The notes under the pieces are model-generated. The model made no database searches and was not told where the DNA came from. It worked only from the letters and a program-made list of their open reading frames with translations. From assembly GCF_030811685.1 (NCBI RefSeq), contig NZ_JAUSRF010000026.1, positions 1-63,317 of the forward strand: a DNA stretch of 63,317 nucleotides, in the 5' to 3' direction. Origin of the DNA: Neorhizobium huautlense (GTDB taxonomy: Bacteria > Pseudomonadota > Alphaproteobacteria > Rhizobiales > Rhizobiaceae). Below are positions 18,165 through 26,610 of this stretch, piece by piece; within the stretch, counting starts at the first letter, position 1; the number at the start of each line of letters is the position of its first letter. A program made the translations under genes and the position numbers.

Positions 18165-20204
18165 TCAGTTCGTGATGATGATGTTGCCGAACGCGTCGAT
18201 CGCCGCGGTCTGGCCGGCAAGCACCACTGTCGTGGAACTCATTTCGTCGATGATGGCGGGACCGGCGACGTCCACACCGACGGGCAATGCCGAGCGGCGG
18301 AAGATCGGTGTCGTGCACCAGCCCTCCTGGGGACCATAATAAACCTCCCGCTCTCCGGACTTGGCCGCAGCCACGCTTTCGCCGCCGCTATAGGTCGCGG
18401 TAATGGCTTTCGGTACGCGTCCGACGGCCTGGAGACGGCAGCTGACGATGATGACGGACTGGCCGGGAATATCGTAGCCGTAACCCGCCTTGTGCGCTTG
18501 GGCGAAATCCGCCAGGAACCGCGCGAGACCGTCGCTATCGACGCCGGTCAGCGGAATACGGATATCGTGGGTCTGGCCGGCGTAATGCGCGTCGATGGCC
18601 AGATGGAATTCGCGCAGATCCGCATCGACCTTTTCGCCTTCCAGCCAGGCATTGCCTTCCTTGAGCATTTCGCCAAGCGCTTCGCATGCCTGCTGCCATC
18701 CATCCGCCGTGGCTTCAACGAGCTGCATGCGAACGAAATCGAGACTGACGTCGAGAAGAAGCGCGCCCCTCGCGCACATCGTACCCGGTTCCTGTGGCAC
18801 GAGGATCCGTCGGATGCCGGCCTCGCGTGCCACCTCGGCAGCGTGCAGAGGCCCGGCTCCGCCAAAGGCGAACAGTGTGATCTCGGCAATGTCATGCCCC
18901 TGTTCAGTGGTCACCGCACGGATGGCGCGGCTCATGTTGGCGACGGCGACCTGCAGGATGCCGTAGGCGGCTTCCTCTCCCGAAATAGACAGTGGCCTGC
19001 CGATACGATCCTCGATCGCACGCACGGCCGCTGCGCGGTCGATGGGCATGCGGCCATCGAGAAGCGCGACCGGGTTGAGGCGGTTCAGGCAGATATTTGC
19101 GTCCGTCAGTGTCGGCTCCTCACCACCGCGCTGGTAGGCGATGGGTCCGGGCAAGGCGCCTGCGCTGCGCGGGCCGACTTTCAGTGCACCGGCATCGTCG
19201 ACATGCGCGATACTGCCGCCACCGGCGCCGATCACATGGATGTCGACCATCGGCAGCTTGACCGGATAACCGGCGACGTCACGGCTGGAGGTGAATTTCG
19301 GCCGGCCATCGACGATCAGGGAAACATCGGTGCTGGTTCCGCCGACATCATAGGTGACGATCTTGCCGACACCGGCCGCCGCACCCACAACAGCCGACCC
19401 GATAACGCCGGCAGCCGGACCGGACAGGCAAGTCGTGACCGGCAGGCGTTTTGCGGTCTCGATGGAGAGAAGGCCGCCATTGGAGTGAATGGTCATCGGC
19501 GCGACCGGGATGCCGCGTTCGCGCAGCTGCTCCTCAAGCCTGTCGAAATAATCCGCCATCTTGGGGCCGACATAGGCATTGAGAACGGTGGTCGAGGTAC
19601 GCTCGTACTCGCGGAACTCCGGCAACACGCGCGAAGAGACGCTCACATAGACGCCCGGAAGTTTTGCCGCGATGATCTGCGCCGCCTCTTCTTCGTGGGC
19701 GGCATTGCGGTAGGAATGGAGGAAACAGACGGAAAGCGCCTTGATGCCGGTTTCCGAAAGCTCATCAAGAACGGTTTCAAGTTCGTTCTTGTCGAGCCCC
19801 TTGAGGGTTTCGCCCTTCGCGTTCAGGCGTTCGTTGATCTCGCGACGACGGAAACGTTCGACCAGCGGATCCGGCTTGGTAATCGACACGTCGTATAGCG
19901 CCGGACGCGTCTGGCGACCGATCGCCAGCACATCCCGAAACCCCTTCGTGGTGATCAGCGCGGTCGGCACACCACGCCGCTCGATGATCATGTTCGTCGC
20001 AACCGTGGTGCCATGCCCTATATAGGAGACGTCGGCCGGTGCGATATCGAAGGTCTTGAGAACCTGCTCGATGCCATCGACGATCGCGACGGAAGGATCC
20101 GCTGGCGTCGATGAAAGCTTGAAATAGCGGTTTTCACCTGTGGCCGTATTGGTGACAGTGAAGTCGGTAAAGGTGCCGCCGACATCGACGCCAATTCTAT
20201 ACAT
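18165..20204 (-). CDS. hyuA: Hydantoinase/5-oxoprolinase subunit A
   Basis: A 679-residue HyuA-family ATPase subunit. The ASKHA-type nucleotide-binding opening YRIGVDVGGTFTDF starts at residue 2, followed by YDVGGTSTDVSLI (~285) and IGAGGGSIAHVDDAG (~330), all family signatures. It phosphorylates or activates the amide of a cyclic substrate for hydrolysis with HyuB. GGAG precedes the ATG. A 113-base gap separates it from the DAO-type gene upstream; all lie on the same strand. In this context the substrate could be a hydantoin, or the lactam form of an opine-like compound (inference). Confidence 0.93.
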   Translation of the reverse strand: MYRIGVDVGGTFTDFTVTNTATGENRYFKLSSTPADPSVAIVDGIEQVLKTFDIAPADVSYIGHGTTVATNMIIERRGVPTALITTKGFRDVLAIGRQTRPALYDVSITKPDPLVERFRRREINERLNAKGETLKGLDKNELETVLDELSETGIKALSVCFLHSYRNAAHEEEAAQIIAAKLPGVYVSVSSRVLPEFREYERTSTTVLNAYVGPKMADYFDRLEEQLRERGIPVAPMTIHSNGGLLSIETAKRLPVTTCLSGPAAGVIGSAVVGAAAGVGKIVTYDVGGTSTDVSLIVDGRPKFTSSRDVAGYPVKLPMVDIHVIGAGGGSIAHVDDAGALKVGPRSAGALPGPIAYQRGGEEPTLTDANICLNRLNPVALLDGRMPIDRAAAVRAIEDRIGRPLSISGEEAAYGILQVAVANMSRAIRAVTTEQGHDIAEITLFAFGGAGPLHAAEVAREAGIRRILVPQEPGTMCARGALLLDVSLDFVRMQLVEATADGWQQACEALGEMLKEGNAWLEGEKVDADLREFHLAIDAHYAGQTHDIRIPLTGVDSDGLARFLADFAQAHKAGYGYDIPGQSVIIVSCRLQAVGRVPKAITATYSGGESVAAAKSGEREVYYGPQEGWCTTPIFRRSALPVGVDVAGPAIIDEMSSTTVVLAGQTAAIDAFGNIIITN

Positions 20205-20317
20205 TCGGATCTACTCCATTGATCGAGCCGCATTCCCGACCGAGGCGGCAAGTGTTGCGGATATGAAAAAACTGACGGCGACCGGACACGAATGCGCGGG
20301 CGCGAATGATTTTGCCA

Positions 20318-21451
20318 TCATGCGACATGTCTCTGCTCCATGAGCCTCGAAGGCGCAAATGCCTCTATCTTTCGGCCGGTGCTACCGCGAACGATCAGAT
20401 CCGCCATGATGGCACCGACGACGGGCACGAGCTGAAACCCATGGCCGGAGAACCCGAACACATGATAGATACCGTCTACATTGGGCGAGACGCCGATCAC
20501 CGGAAGATAGTCCTCCGTTTTCGCTTCCATACCGGCCCAGCTTCGCACGATGCGCAGCGGACCCACGCAAGGGAAGAGATCTGTTGCAGCCCTGGCACCT
20601 TTGGCAAGTTCATTGAAATCGACAAAACTCTTCTGTGCCGGAATATCCGCCTTCCCCTGAAGTCCGCCACCGATCACAAGCGTGCCCTGATCCGACTGCT
20701 TGAAGGACAGCGGCCGTCCCACGACGCTGACAACCGGTTTCAACAGCGGCGCGATACGCTCCGTGACGATCATCATCGACGCCTTGTGCCCAAGCGGAAT
20801 GTCATCGCCGGCCATGGCGGCGATGTCTGCCGCCCATGCTCCCGCAACATTGATCACCACAGGCGCAGCATAGGTGCCGACCTCGGTGCGGATTGTCCAG
20901 TCGTCGCCACGATCGCGCTCGATTGCGGTGACACGGGCACCCTCGATGATTGCCACGCCTGCAGCCTCTGCCGCCCTGCGAAAGGCAGCAATCGTTCTGT
21001 GAGGATCGGCGGCACCATCGCCCCGCGCGATCAAGGCAGCGGTAACATGCGGCGAAATGGTCGGCACGAGCCGCAGCAATTCGTCACGATCGATCAGTTC
21101 TTCGTGGTCGTAACCCGCCGCCTGCATCGTCGACACGCGCTTTTGCAGCACCGGCAGGTGGCTTTCGAATTCAGCGACATTGATCTGGCCATGAGCGTGA
21201 AAACCGCAATGGTCACCAACGATGCTCTCAATATTGTGCCACATGTCCATGGCTTCGAGCGAGATTGGAACCTCCGCCAGGTGGCGATTGAGCGTTCGGA
21301 CACCGGCAGCCGTCGCTCCAGATGCATGCCTTCCGACCCAGGACCGCTCCAGGATGGATACGGCTTTCCCAGCGCGGGCCAGATGAAGTGCGGCAGACAG
21401 GCCGTGCAGACCGCCTCCGATAACGACGACATCGGTTTTGCTCATGGTCAT
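20318..21451 (-). CDS. DAO-type FAD oxidoreductase (opine oxidase subunit B-like)
   Basis: A 377-residue flavoprotein of the glycine/D-amino acid oxidase superfamily. The FAD-binding fingerprint DVVVIGGGLHGLSAALHLARAG lies at about residues 7-28, and FGFSGHGFQLVPVVG near the C-terminus is the second DAO motif. It should oxidise the C-N bond of a secondary amine or N-substituted amino acid. Its start overlaps the stop of the upstream FAD subunit by one base (TGATG), which suggests stoichiometric expression. With the two upstream genes it resembles OoxA/OoxB, NoxA/NoxB and HcnABC-type dehydrogenases; the exact substrate is unknown. Confidence 0.88.
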   Translation of the reverse strand: MTMSKTDVVVIGGGLHGLSAALHLARAGKAVSILERSWVGRHASGATAAGVRTLNRHLAEVPISLEAMDMWHNIESIVGDHCGFHAHGQINVAEFESHLPVLQKRVSTMQAAGYDHEELIDRDELLRLVPTISPHVTAALIARGDGAADPHRTIAAFRRAAEAAGVAIIEGARVTAIERDRGDDWTIRTEVGTYAAPVVINVAGAWAADIAAMAGDDIPLGHKASMMIVTERIAPLLKPVVSVVGRPLSFKQSDQGTLVIGGGLQGKADIPAQKSFVDFNELAKGARAATDLFPCVGPLRIVRSWAGMEAKTEDYLPVIGVSPNVDGIYHVFGFSGHGFQLVPVVGAIMADLIVRGSTGRKIEAFAPSRLMEQRHVA

Positions 21452-22851
21452 CAGCCGGCATCCCTAGAGTCGAGCGTGGCGAGTTCCCTCAAGGTCAGGG
21501 GCTTGAAGGGGGGGCGGACCCGGTACAGGCCGACATCCGGCGTCTCTCGCCCTTCGGCATCCGCCAGAATATTCGCAACGGTGTAATTGCATTGACGGCC
21601 CTGACAAGGGCCCATGCCGGCGCGGGTAAACGCCTTGATCTGGTTCGGGCCGGGCCGGCCTGCCCTGGCCGCCTCCGCACGTACCCCGGCAACGTTCACT
21701 TCCTCGCAACGACAGGCGACCGTTTCGTCGGACGGCACGAAGATAGATCGCCGCGGACGATACAGGCTGTCGAGAAACGGTCTTGCCGAAAGCGCACGGG
21801 CCAGACGCGCGCGCAAAGGCCTGGCCAGGCGCGCGGCCTGCTGATCATCGATCACCCCTGCCTTGAGCGCGATACCGGTTGCCGCGATCTCGCCACGCAG
21901 ACAGGCCGCCTTCGCGCCGCCGATCCCGGCACCGTCACCAGCCACGAAAACACCGTTTTGCGAGGTCTCGCCCCAGCAATCGAGGTCAGCCGCGTAACTG
22001 TCCTGATCGCTGTTCCATTGATGGGTGCAGCCGAGCGCCAATGTCGGATGTATTGTCGGGACCAGCCCCTCATGGACGAGAAGAAGGCGTGCGTAGACAG
22101 TCTCGGACTTGCCACTTGCCGTCACGTAACGAAGACGCTCCATGGCGTTATCGCCAATGGCTTCGATTTCGCTGACATTGGAGATATAACGGACGCGGCG
22201 TCGCAATGTCGCCAGCCATAAAATGCCCTTGAGCATGTCGAGCGGAGCACCGGCAGCGGCGGTCGCAAATCTGGGCAGCGCCGACATCCATCGACCTTTC
22301 TGCGTGGTATCGAGATAACCGGCAATCCGCCCGCCGGCCTTCAGAAGCTGTACGGCATAAAGAAGCGGCAAAGGACCACTACCAGCGATCCATACCGGTT
22401 CGTCAGGTATCTGTCCGGCGGTCTTGATGACGATTTGCGCGGCACCCACCGTCATCACACCCGGCAATGTCCAGCCCGGAAATGGCGCGGGACGTTCCTG
22501 TGCGCCGGTTGCCAGAAGGACGGCGCCCGCCTCGACGCTTGAGGCAATCTTGTCTCGCGTCATCAGCACACGCGGGCCGGGCTCTATCTGCCAGACCTGC
22601 GTTGCGGGCTCATAAGCTGCACCGCTTGCCCGAAAGCGGCGAACCGTCCACAGACCTTCCGAGTAAGCCTTGCCGAGAATCTTTTCGCGCGGCGTGCCGC
22701 AAACTGCCTCGATATTGCGCCAGATCTGCCCGCCAGGAACAGGCTGTTCGTCGACGACGAGAACATCCAGCCCGTATTGCCGGGCAGCGACTGCCGCCGA
22801 CATGCCGGCCGGCCCCGCCCCGACAATCAGAAGGTCGACCCGCCGCGTCAC
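21451..22851 (-). CDS. FAD/NAD(P)-binding oxidoreductase with [2Fe-2S] tail (opine oxidase subunit A-like)
   Basis: A 466-residue flavoprotein. A dinucleotide-binding motif VGAGPAGMSAAVAARQYGLD lies at about residues 9-28 and ATGAQERPAPFPGWTLPGV in mid-protein. Near the C-terminus C-R-C-E-E and G-P-C-x-x-R-x-C form a C-x-C...C-x4-C ligand set for a [2Fe-2S] cluster, typical of OoxA/HcnB subunits. The GTG at 22851 is chosen because it begins the conserved fold and overlaps the previous stop (GTGA). It would relay electrons from the DAO-type subunit towards the respiratory chain. The longer upstream frame overlaps the ferredoxin-like gene and is not needed. Confidence 0.88.
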   Translation of the reverse strand: MTRRVDLLIVGAGPAGMSAAVAARQYGLDVLVVDEQPVPGGQIWRNIEAVCGTPREKILGKAYSEGLWTVRRFRASGAAYEPATQVWQIEPGPRVLMTRDKIASSVEAGAVLLATGAQERPAPFPGWTLPGVMTVGAAQIVIKTAGQIPDEPVWIAGSGPLPLLYAVQLLKAGGRIAGYLDTTQKGRWMSALPRFATAAAGAPLDMLKGILWLATLRRRVRYISNVSEIEAIGDNAMERLRYVTASGKSETVYARLLLVHEGLVPTIHPTLALGCTHQWNSDQDSYAADLDCWGETSQNGVFVAGDGAGIGGAKAACLRGEIAATGIALKAGVIDDQQAARLARPLRARLARALSARPFLDSLYRPRRSIFVPSDETVACRCEEVNVAGVRAEAARAGRPGPNQIKAFTRAGMGPCQGRQCNYTVANILADAEGRETPDVGLYRVRPPFKPLTLRELATLDSRDAG

Positions 22852-23141
22852 GATGCAACGCTCCGGCGACCAAGCTGTCGTTCGATCGTCATTCCGTCGC
22901 GCACGGGCGCAAGACAGGTCTGGACCAGCGCGCCATCCACGAGGGCGAGACAGTCGAAACAGACACCCATCATGCAATAGGGCGCCCGCCTTTTCTCCGA
23001 GACCGGCGTCGTGCGCACCCACAACTCCGCCTGCCGCAAAAGCACCGTCGCGGCATTTTCACCGGGCTCGGCACAAACCGGCATGCCGTCGACATGGACA
23101 GTCACGCTGTTCGGGGATGGATCGTGAATTTTCTTGAACAT
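22848..23141 (-). CDS. Small [2Fe-2S] ferredoxin-like subunit of the flavoprotein dehydrogenase
   Basis: A 97-residue Fer2_4-type protein, the HcnA/SoxA-like alpha subunit. Motifs are VTVHVDG followed by a degenerate C-A-E-P-G-E-N, then the cluster loop YCMMGVCFDCLALVDG with C-x4-C-x2-C and a later Q-T-C-L-A. It is the first gene of the minus-strand operon: its stop overlaps the GTG of the FAD subunit by four bases. The first gene position and the family pairing strongly suggest it is one of three subunits of a membrane-linked dehydrogenase. A divergent LysR gene starts 163 bases upstream. Confidence 0.87.
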   Translation of the reverse strand: MFKKIHDPSPNSVTVHVDGMPVCAEPGENAATVLLRQAELWVRTTPVSEKRRAPYCMMGVCFDCLALVDGALVQTCLAPVRDGMTIERQLGRRSVAS

Positions 23142-23287
23142 CCGTCGTCTCGATCTGGCTGTCGCGCGCAAGTCGCGGCGCATATGAAAGCGTGGCGCAG
23201 CCTGGCGGCCGCATTTCTCGCCTGTTCTCATTGACGAACCTATGTTACTCAGTCCTATTACGTCCAATGCAAAAAATACCAGGATCC

Positions 23288-23306
23288 ATTCTCAAGGTTA
23301 TAGAAT
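23288..23306. promoter_or_regulatory. Candidate LysR binding site overlapping the lysR start codon
   Basis: ATTCTCAAGGTTATAGAAT is an inverted repeat (ATTCT-N9-AGAAT) that contains the LysR T-N11-A pattern. It lies in the divergent region, and its last two bases are part of the regulator's ATG at 23305, so binding would block its own gene and could activate the dehydrogenase operon. Confidence 0.5.
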
Positions 23307-24234
23307 GCCGCGCTCTCTCAACCTGCGACAAGTCGAGATTTTCAAAGCCGTTATAGAACAGGGAACGGTTAGCCGGGCGGCGGAATCCGCGTTCATTTCA
23401 CAGCCTGCGGCGAGCAAGCTCCTCGTCCAACTGGAATCCGACCACGGCCTGACACTGTTCGACCGGCACAAGGGCCGGCTCATTCCAACCGCCCAGGCGC
23501 TCAGGCTTTATGAAGAGATAGACCGAATTTTCGCCGGCGTCAGGCAAGTGGAAAGCGCGATCGCCTTCATCAAGCGGGAAGAACAGAGCCGCCTGTTCGT
23601 CGGCGTCATACCGGCGCTGGCAGGCGCGTTCATCCAGCGGGCAACGATGCAGTTCCTCGACCAGAACCCGGACGTCTACTGCTCGATCGAGTCGTTGAGT
23701 TCGCAATGGGTGGCCGAATATATCCTCAACCGCAAGCTGGACGTCGGACTGGTCAGCTCGCGTGTCGACAATCCCTACCTGGTGACTGAACCGGTTATGG
23801 AACACAATCTCATCTGCATCATGCCACCCGACCATCCATTATCCGGACTGGACGTCATACGGCCCGAACACCTGGACCGAACACCTTTAATATCCTTCCA
23901 GCCAGGTTCTTACACAGGGCAGAAAATCGAAAAGATTTTCGACAGCTATTCCATTGATCCGAACATCGTACTGACAGCCGCGGCAAGCCCAACGGTCTGC
24001 GAGTTCGTGGCCGGTGGACTTGGCATATCGCTGGTACACCCGCTCTTCGTCGCGGGGATGGAAGGACGGATCGCCGTGCGCCCTTTCGAGCCCGGCATCC
24101 CGTTCGACTTCCTCCTCTGCTATCTGCGCGATGCTCGAAGTGCACATCTCATCTCGAGATTCGTGAAGGAAACGAAAGCCGTAGCCGCCCGCCAAATCGA
24201 TGAGGTAAAGAAAGGCTGGGGTTCCCTGGTTTAA
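23305..24234 (+). CDS. LysR family transcriptional regulator of the opine-like cluster
   Basis: A 309-residue regulator. The N-terminal winged helix-turn-helix is RQVEIFKAVIEQGTVSRAAE followed by SQPAASKLLVQLESDHGLTLFDR (residues ~6-55); the remainder is a LysR substrate-binding domain with PALAGAFIQRATMQFLDQNP. The ATG at 23305 fits the usual LysR N-terminus. It is transcribed away from the dehydrogenase-hydantoinase operon, the standard arrangement for a LysR activator of its neighbour, like OccR and NocR for octopine and nopaline. A palindromic site overlaps the start codon. Confidence 0.92.
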   Translation: MPRSLNLRQVEIFKAVIEQGTVSRAAESAFISQPAASKLLVQLESDHGLTLFDRHKGRLIPTAQALRLYEEIDRIFAGVRQVESAIAFIKREEQSRLFVGVIPALAGAFIQRATMQFLDQNPDVYCSIESLSSQWVAEYILNRKLDVGLVSSRVDNPYLVTEPVMEHNLICIMPPDHPLSGLDVIRPEHLDRTPLISFQPGSYTGQKIEKIFDSYSIDPNIVLTAAASPTVCEFVAGGLGISLVHPLFVAGMEGRIAVRPFEPGIPFDFLLCYLRDARSAHLISRFVKETKAVAARQIDEVKKGWGSLV

Positions 24235-24247
24235 GCAACGGCGCGAA

Positions 24248-24313
24248 GCAGCTGATGGGCATCGAACCCACGACCCGTTGATTACTGCCTCACCCAGACG
24301 GACTAGCTCGGCC
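24248..24313 (-). pseudogene. Decayed tRNA-like sequence (possibly tRNA-Met)
   Basis: On the minus strand a D-arm-like segment (TAGTCCGTCTGGGTGAGGC) is followed by TAATCAACGGGTC and a T-arm GTGGG-TTCGATG-CCCAT with a seven-base loop. Compared with a normal tRNA about eight bases of the 5' anticodon stem and loop are missing, and the acceptor ends do not pair. The remaining TAATCAAC would suit a CAT anticodon. It is not a working tRNA; it may be an old integration scar. Confidence 0.35.
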
Positions 24314-24387
24314 TTCGTTTCCGTCCTTATTGCAACCTCGCCGGCAAAACATATTATTGGCTATGCATCAACATTTTAAGTGACCCA

Positions 24388-24624
24388 ATGAACCACCATC
24401 AGCCGCAATTCGAACGTTCAGAACTCTCCGGCCGTTACACTGAAGGCGGCATCACGGTCTTTGTGGAAATCTTCCGTCCGTCAGGCAGTGACGATTGGCG
24501 GATGGAGGTCACGAGCCTAGAAGACCAGATCACCGACTGGAACGAGTCCTTCGCTTCTGCTCATGAGGCGTGGGAAGAATTCATCTACGTCGTCAATACG
24601 GAGGGTCTCGCGGTCTTCCTCTAG
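24388..24624 (+). CDS. Conserved small protein of unknown function
   Basis: A 78-residue acidic protein with no membrane segment. It has an alternating beta-rich pattern (GGITVFVEIFRPSGSDDWRMEV) and an aromatic-rich end (EAWEEFIYVVNTEG). I do not recognise a named domain. Codon use and the clean start suggest a real gene. It opens a row of small rhizobial-type genes up to 27.4 kb. Confidence 0.55.
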   Translation: MNHHQPQFERSELSGRYTEGGITVFVEIFRPSGSDDWRMEVTSLEDQITDWNESFASAHEAWEEFIYVVNTEGLAVFL

Positions 24625-24652
24625 ACCGTTTCAACATCGGCGGAGATGCAGA

Positions 24653-24910
24653 TTGGCGATCGACAGCGACAGACGGCGGATGATTTTCAATCAGGTTCGC
24701 GACAAAGCGATTGCGCGGGGAATGCCCATCGACGATGACCCAGAGTTCCTGGGATGGGTCGAGCTCTGGATCAGCGGCGAATACGACATTTCTGAGCTGA
24801 GGTCTCGATACAATGCCCTTATGACCCGCCGGTCTAAGCGAAAACTGTCAGTACACGGAAACCTCCAGTCGCCACCGCCTACGGTCTCGGATGGTGAAGA
24901 TGGCGGATAG
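24653..24910 (+). CDS. Small hypothetical protein
   Basis: An 85-residue protein rich in charged residues, with VRDKAIARGMPIDDDPEFLG and WISGEYDISELRSRYNALM. The likely start is the TTG at 24653, since GGAG lies eight bases upstream; an in-frame ATG at 24680 is the alternative. It follows the previous gene by 28 bases and could share its transcript. No family recognised. Confidence 0.5.
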   Translation: MAIDSDRRRMIFNQVRDKAIARGMPIDDDPEFLGWVELWISGEYDISELRSRYNALMTRRSKRKLSVHGNLQSPPPTVSDGEDGG

Positions 24911-25064
24911 TTCCGCACGAAAAGATCTCGAGTCATATGATATTGCGGCGAACAGTGGCTAGGGTCTTCTACCGCAACCGATCAGCCCCTTTATGCATTC
25001 TTGATTTTCCCATCGATATGCGACAAAGCGTTTTGCGAACCAATTCGCTTTCCCGAGGGCAAAA

Positions 25065-25307
25065 GTGCTTATTCTTGTTCGAGACAACAACGTTGATCAG
25101 GCCTTGCGCCTCCTCAAAAAGAAACTCCTCCAGGAAGGCGTTGTGCGGGAAATGCGTCTGCGGGAGCATTTCGAGAAGCCTTCTGTAAAGCGCGCGAGAG
25201 AAAAGGCCGAAGGCATCCGCCGCACCCGCAAGCTGGCTCAAAAAAAGCTCAACAGAGAGCTGGGCATTGGCCCAGCAAAAAAATCGAAGCCGGCTCGTTC
25301 GAAGTAA
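25065..25307 (+). CDS. rpsU: Ribosomal protein S21 (paralogue)
   Basis: An 80-residue bS21 family protein. LVRDNNVDQALRLLKKKL at the N-terminus, REMRLREHFEKPSVKRAREK in the middle and a lysine/arginine-rich tail are diagnostic. S21 sits on the small-subunit platform near the anti-Shine-Dalgarno and affects initiation. The start is a GTG after GAGGGCAAAA. Alphaproteobacteria often have more than one rpsU copy; this one, amid stress genes and with the divergent Leu-Leu/QEGVV segment, looks like a secondary copy rather than the housekeeping one (inference). Confidence 0.9.
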   Translation: MLILVRDNNVDQALRLLKKKLLQEGVVREMRLREHFEKPSVKRAREKAEGIRRTRKLAQKKLNRELGIGPAKKSKPARSK

Positions 25308-25483
25308 CTCTCTCTGTAAGCCTGACGTCCCTTCAGTCGCCGGCCTAAGCACGCCGTTGGAGGCTAAAGATGCTTCCGGAGGAGCCCATTGGTACGTTCT
25401 CTGAGGCAAGAGCTGTGCCCCGAGAGACGTGCTTAGGCGAAGGTGCCGGCTTAGTTTGGGCACCATTAGGCTGACCCGGTTAG

Positions 25484-25777
25484 TTACGATCCACCGATCT
25501 TGGCACCGGTGTCTCGCCGGAGATGCGGTGGCACATCTTCGAGTTCGGCAAGCTTGCCATTTTGCTTCAGGAACACGCGGAAGTTCTCGCGGACCGCATC
25601 GATGGGCCAGTGACCGTTTGCTGCCTCGCGACAATATCTGACAAGCGTGTCATAAGCGAGGTTGCGTTTCTCTTGCGGCCACTCGTCCAGAAAATCGAAC
25701 ACGTCATCCAGCCCGGTGATTTCTTGTACAAAGTACCGGCGCTGCGCATAGAGCGGTTTATTGAACAGAGCGAACAT
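25484..25777 (-). CDS. DUF982-like small protein
   Basis: A 97-residue protein. The pattern VQEITGLDDVFDFLDEWPQE followed by Y-x-x-x-x-x-x-C-R-E-A-A-x-G and VRENFRVFL is that of the rhizobial DUF982 family (about 80-100 residues, function unknown). The ATG at 25777 has a near-perfect AAGGAGG seven bases upstream; the frame is open further but without such a site. It lies downstream of hsp20 on the same strand, separated by a GC-rich hairpin. Confidence 0.7.
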   Translation of the reverse strand: MFALFNKPLYAQRRYFVQEITGLDDVFDFLDEWPQEKRNLAYDTLVRYCREAANGHWPIDAVRENFRVFLKQNGKLAELEDVPPHLRRDTGAKIGGS

Positions 25778-25813
25778 TGGAACCTCCTTCTTTGCTCTGC
25801 ATGAAAGGGGGAA

Positions 25814-25833
25814 GCCGGCCCCGTGAGGCCGGC
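25814..25833 (-). terminator. GC-rich hairpin between hsp20 and the DUF982-like gene
   Basis: A perfect 7-bp stem (GCCGGCC / GGCCGGC) with a six-base loop, 96 bases after the hsp20 stop and 36 bases before the next start. There is no T-run, so termination is only possible, not shown. Confidence 0.35.
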
Positions 25834-25928
25834 CGAGATACAGGTGATACGAGACCTTTTGGTCGAATGTCACCGATGGTGATCTGCGGTGTATTGAGCG
25901 ACGCCCTCGCCGACCGCCGAGCTCTCGC

Positions 25929-26396
25929 TCAGGCAACCTGACGGTCGGTTTCCAAACGAAGCGGTTCGTTAGACGATGCGACGCCGATCTCGATCTTACG
26001 GGGCTTCATCGCTTCCGGCACTTCGCGTTTCAAGCTAATCGTCAGCAGGCCGTGCCTGAGATCAGCACCCTCGACCCTGACGTGGTCAGCAAGCTCGAAC
26101 CTCCGCTCGAACGAACGACCAGCAATGCCGCGGTGGAGATACTCGCCCTGAAGCTCTTCGGCTTTGCCGCCTTTAATCACCAGGACATTGCGCTCCTGGG
26201 TGATATTCAGGTCGCCATCGCCGAAGCCGGCCACGGCCATGGTGATGCGATAGTCGTCTTCACCGGTCTTGACGATGTCATAGGCGGGCCAGGTATCGAT
26301 GGCATTCAGGCGCTGCGTGTTGCTCAGCAGATTGAACACGCGGTCAAAACCAATGCTTGAGCGGTACAGCGGGGCGAAATCAAGTTCAGTTCTCAT
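25929..26396 (-). CDS. Hsp20 family small heat-shock protein (IbpA-like)
   Basis: A 155-residue alpha-crystallin-type holdase chaperone. It opens RTELDFAPLYRSSIGFDRVF, as class A rhizobial sHSPs do, and the ~90-residue crystallin domain contains YDIVKTGEDDYRITMAVAGF, the KGGKAEE loop, GRSFERRFELADHV and GLLTISLKREVPE. The ATG at 26396 is preferred over the in-frame ATG at 26402 because only the former is properly spaced from GGAGG. The 5' leader folds as a ROSE-type thermometer, so heat should raise translation. Confidence 0.92.
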   Translation of the reverse strand: MRTELDFAPLYRSSIGFDRVFNLLSNTQRLNAIDTWPAYDIVKTGEDDYRITMAVAGFGDGDLNITQERNVLVIKGGKAEELQGEYLHRGIAGRSFERRFELADHVRVEGADLRHGLLTISLKREVPEAMKPRKIEIGVASSNEPLRLETDRQVA

Positions 26397-26460
26397 AACC
26401 ATATCCTCCGTAAAGCAACATGGAAGGAAGCAGCTCATCCGCTTCCTCGGTCAGCCGACC
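26397..26460 (-). promoter_or_regulatory. ROSE-type RNA thermometer in the hsp20 leader
   Basis: Three hairpins can form in the minus-strand leader: GGTC/GACC (26449-26460), AGGAAGC/GCTTCCT (26425-26447) and, next to the start codon, CCAT/ATGG closing a helix (26399-26423). In the last, TTGCT faces the Shine-Dalgarno GGAGG, with the G of TTGCT unpaired. That UUGCU-versus-GGAG pairing with one bulged G is the defining feature of ROSE thermometers, which melt on heating and free the ribosome site. Confidence 0.75.
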
Positions 26461-26610
26461 CCCTCATTGGGCCGTCGGCGCCGACCGATTTGGTTTCTCA
26501 GATTTGGCCGTTCAAGACCTCGGACGAAAATTTTTGGATGCGATTGATGGCATCTTGTTCGTCGCGAAAGCCATCCCATTTCGATGCCCAATCGACTTGG
26601 GAGCATTGAG

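Noticed and set aside
16552..19898. Long plus-strand frames opposite hyuB and hyuA
   Set aside because: Antisense shadows produced by GC-rich codon use; no family resemblance.
20306..21586. Plus-strand frame of 426 codons opposite the DAO-type gene
   Set aside because: Lies antisense to a gene with intact FAD motifs and has no domain.
24248..24313. A functional tRNA
   Set aside because: The anticodon arm is incomplete and the acceptor stem does not pair; kept only as a decayed tRNA-like sequence.
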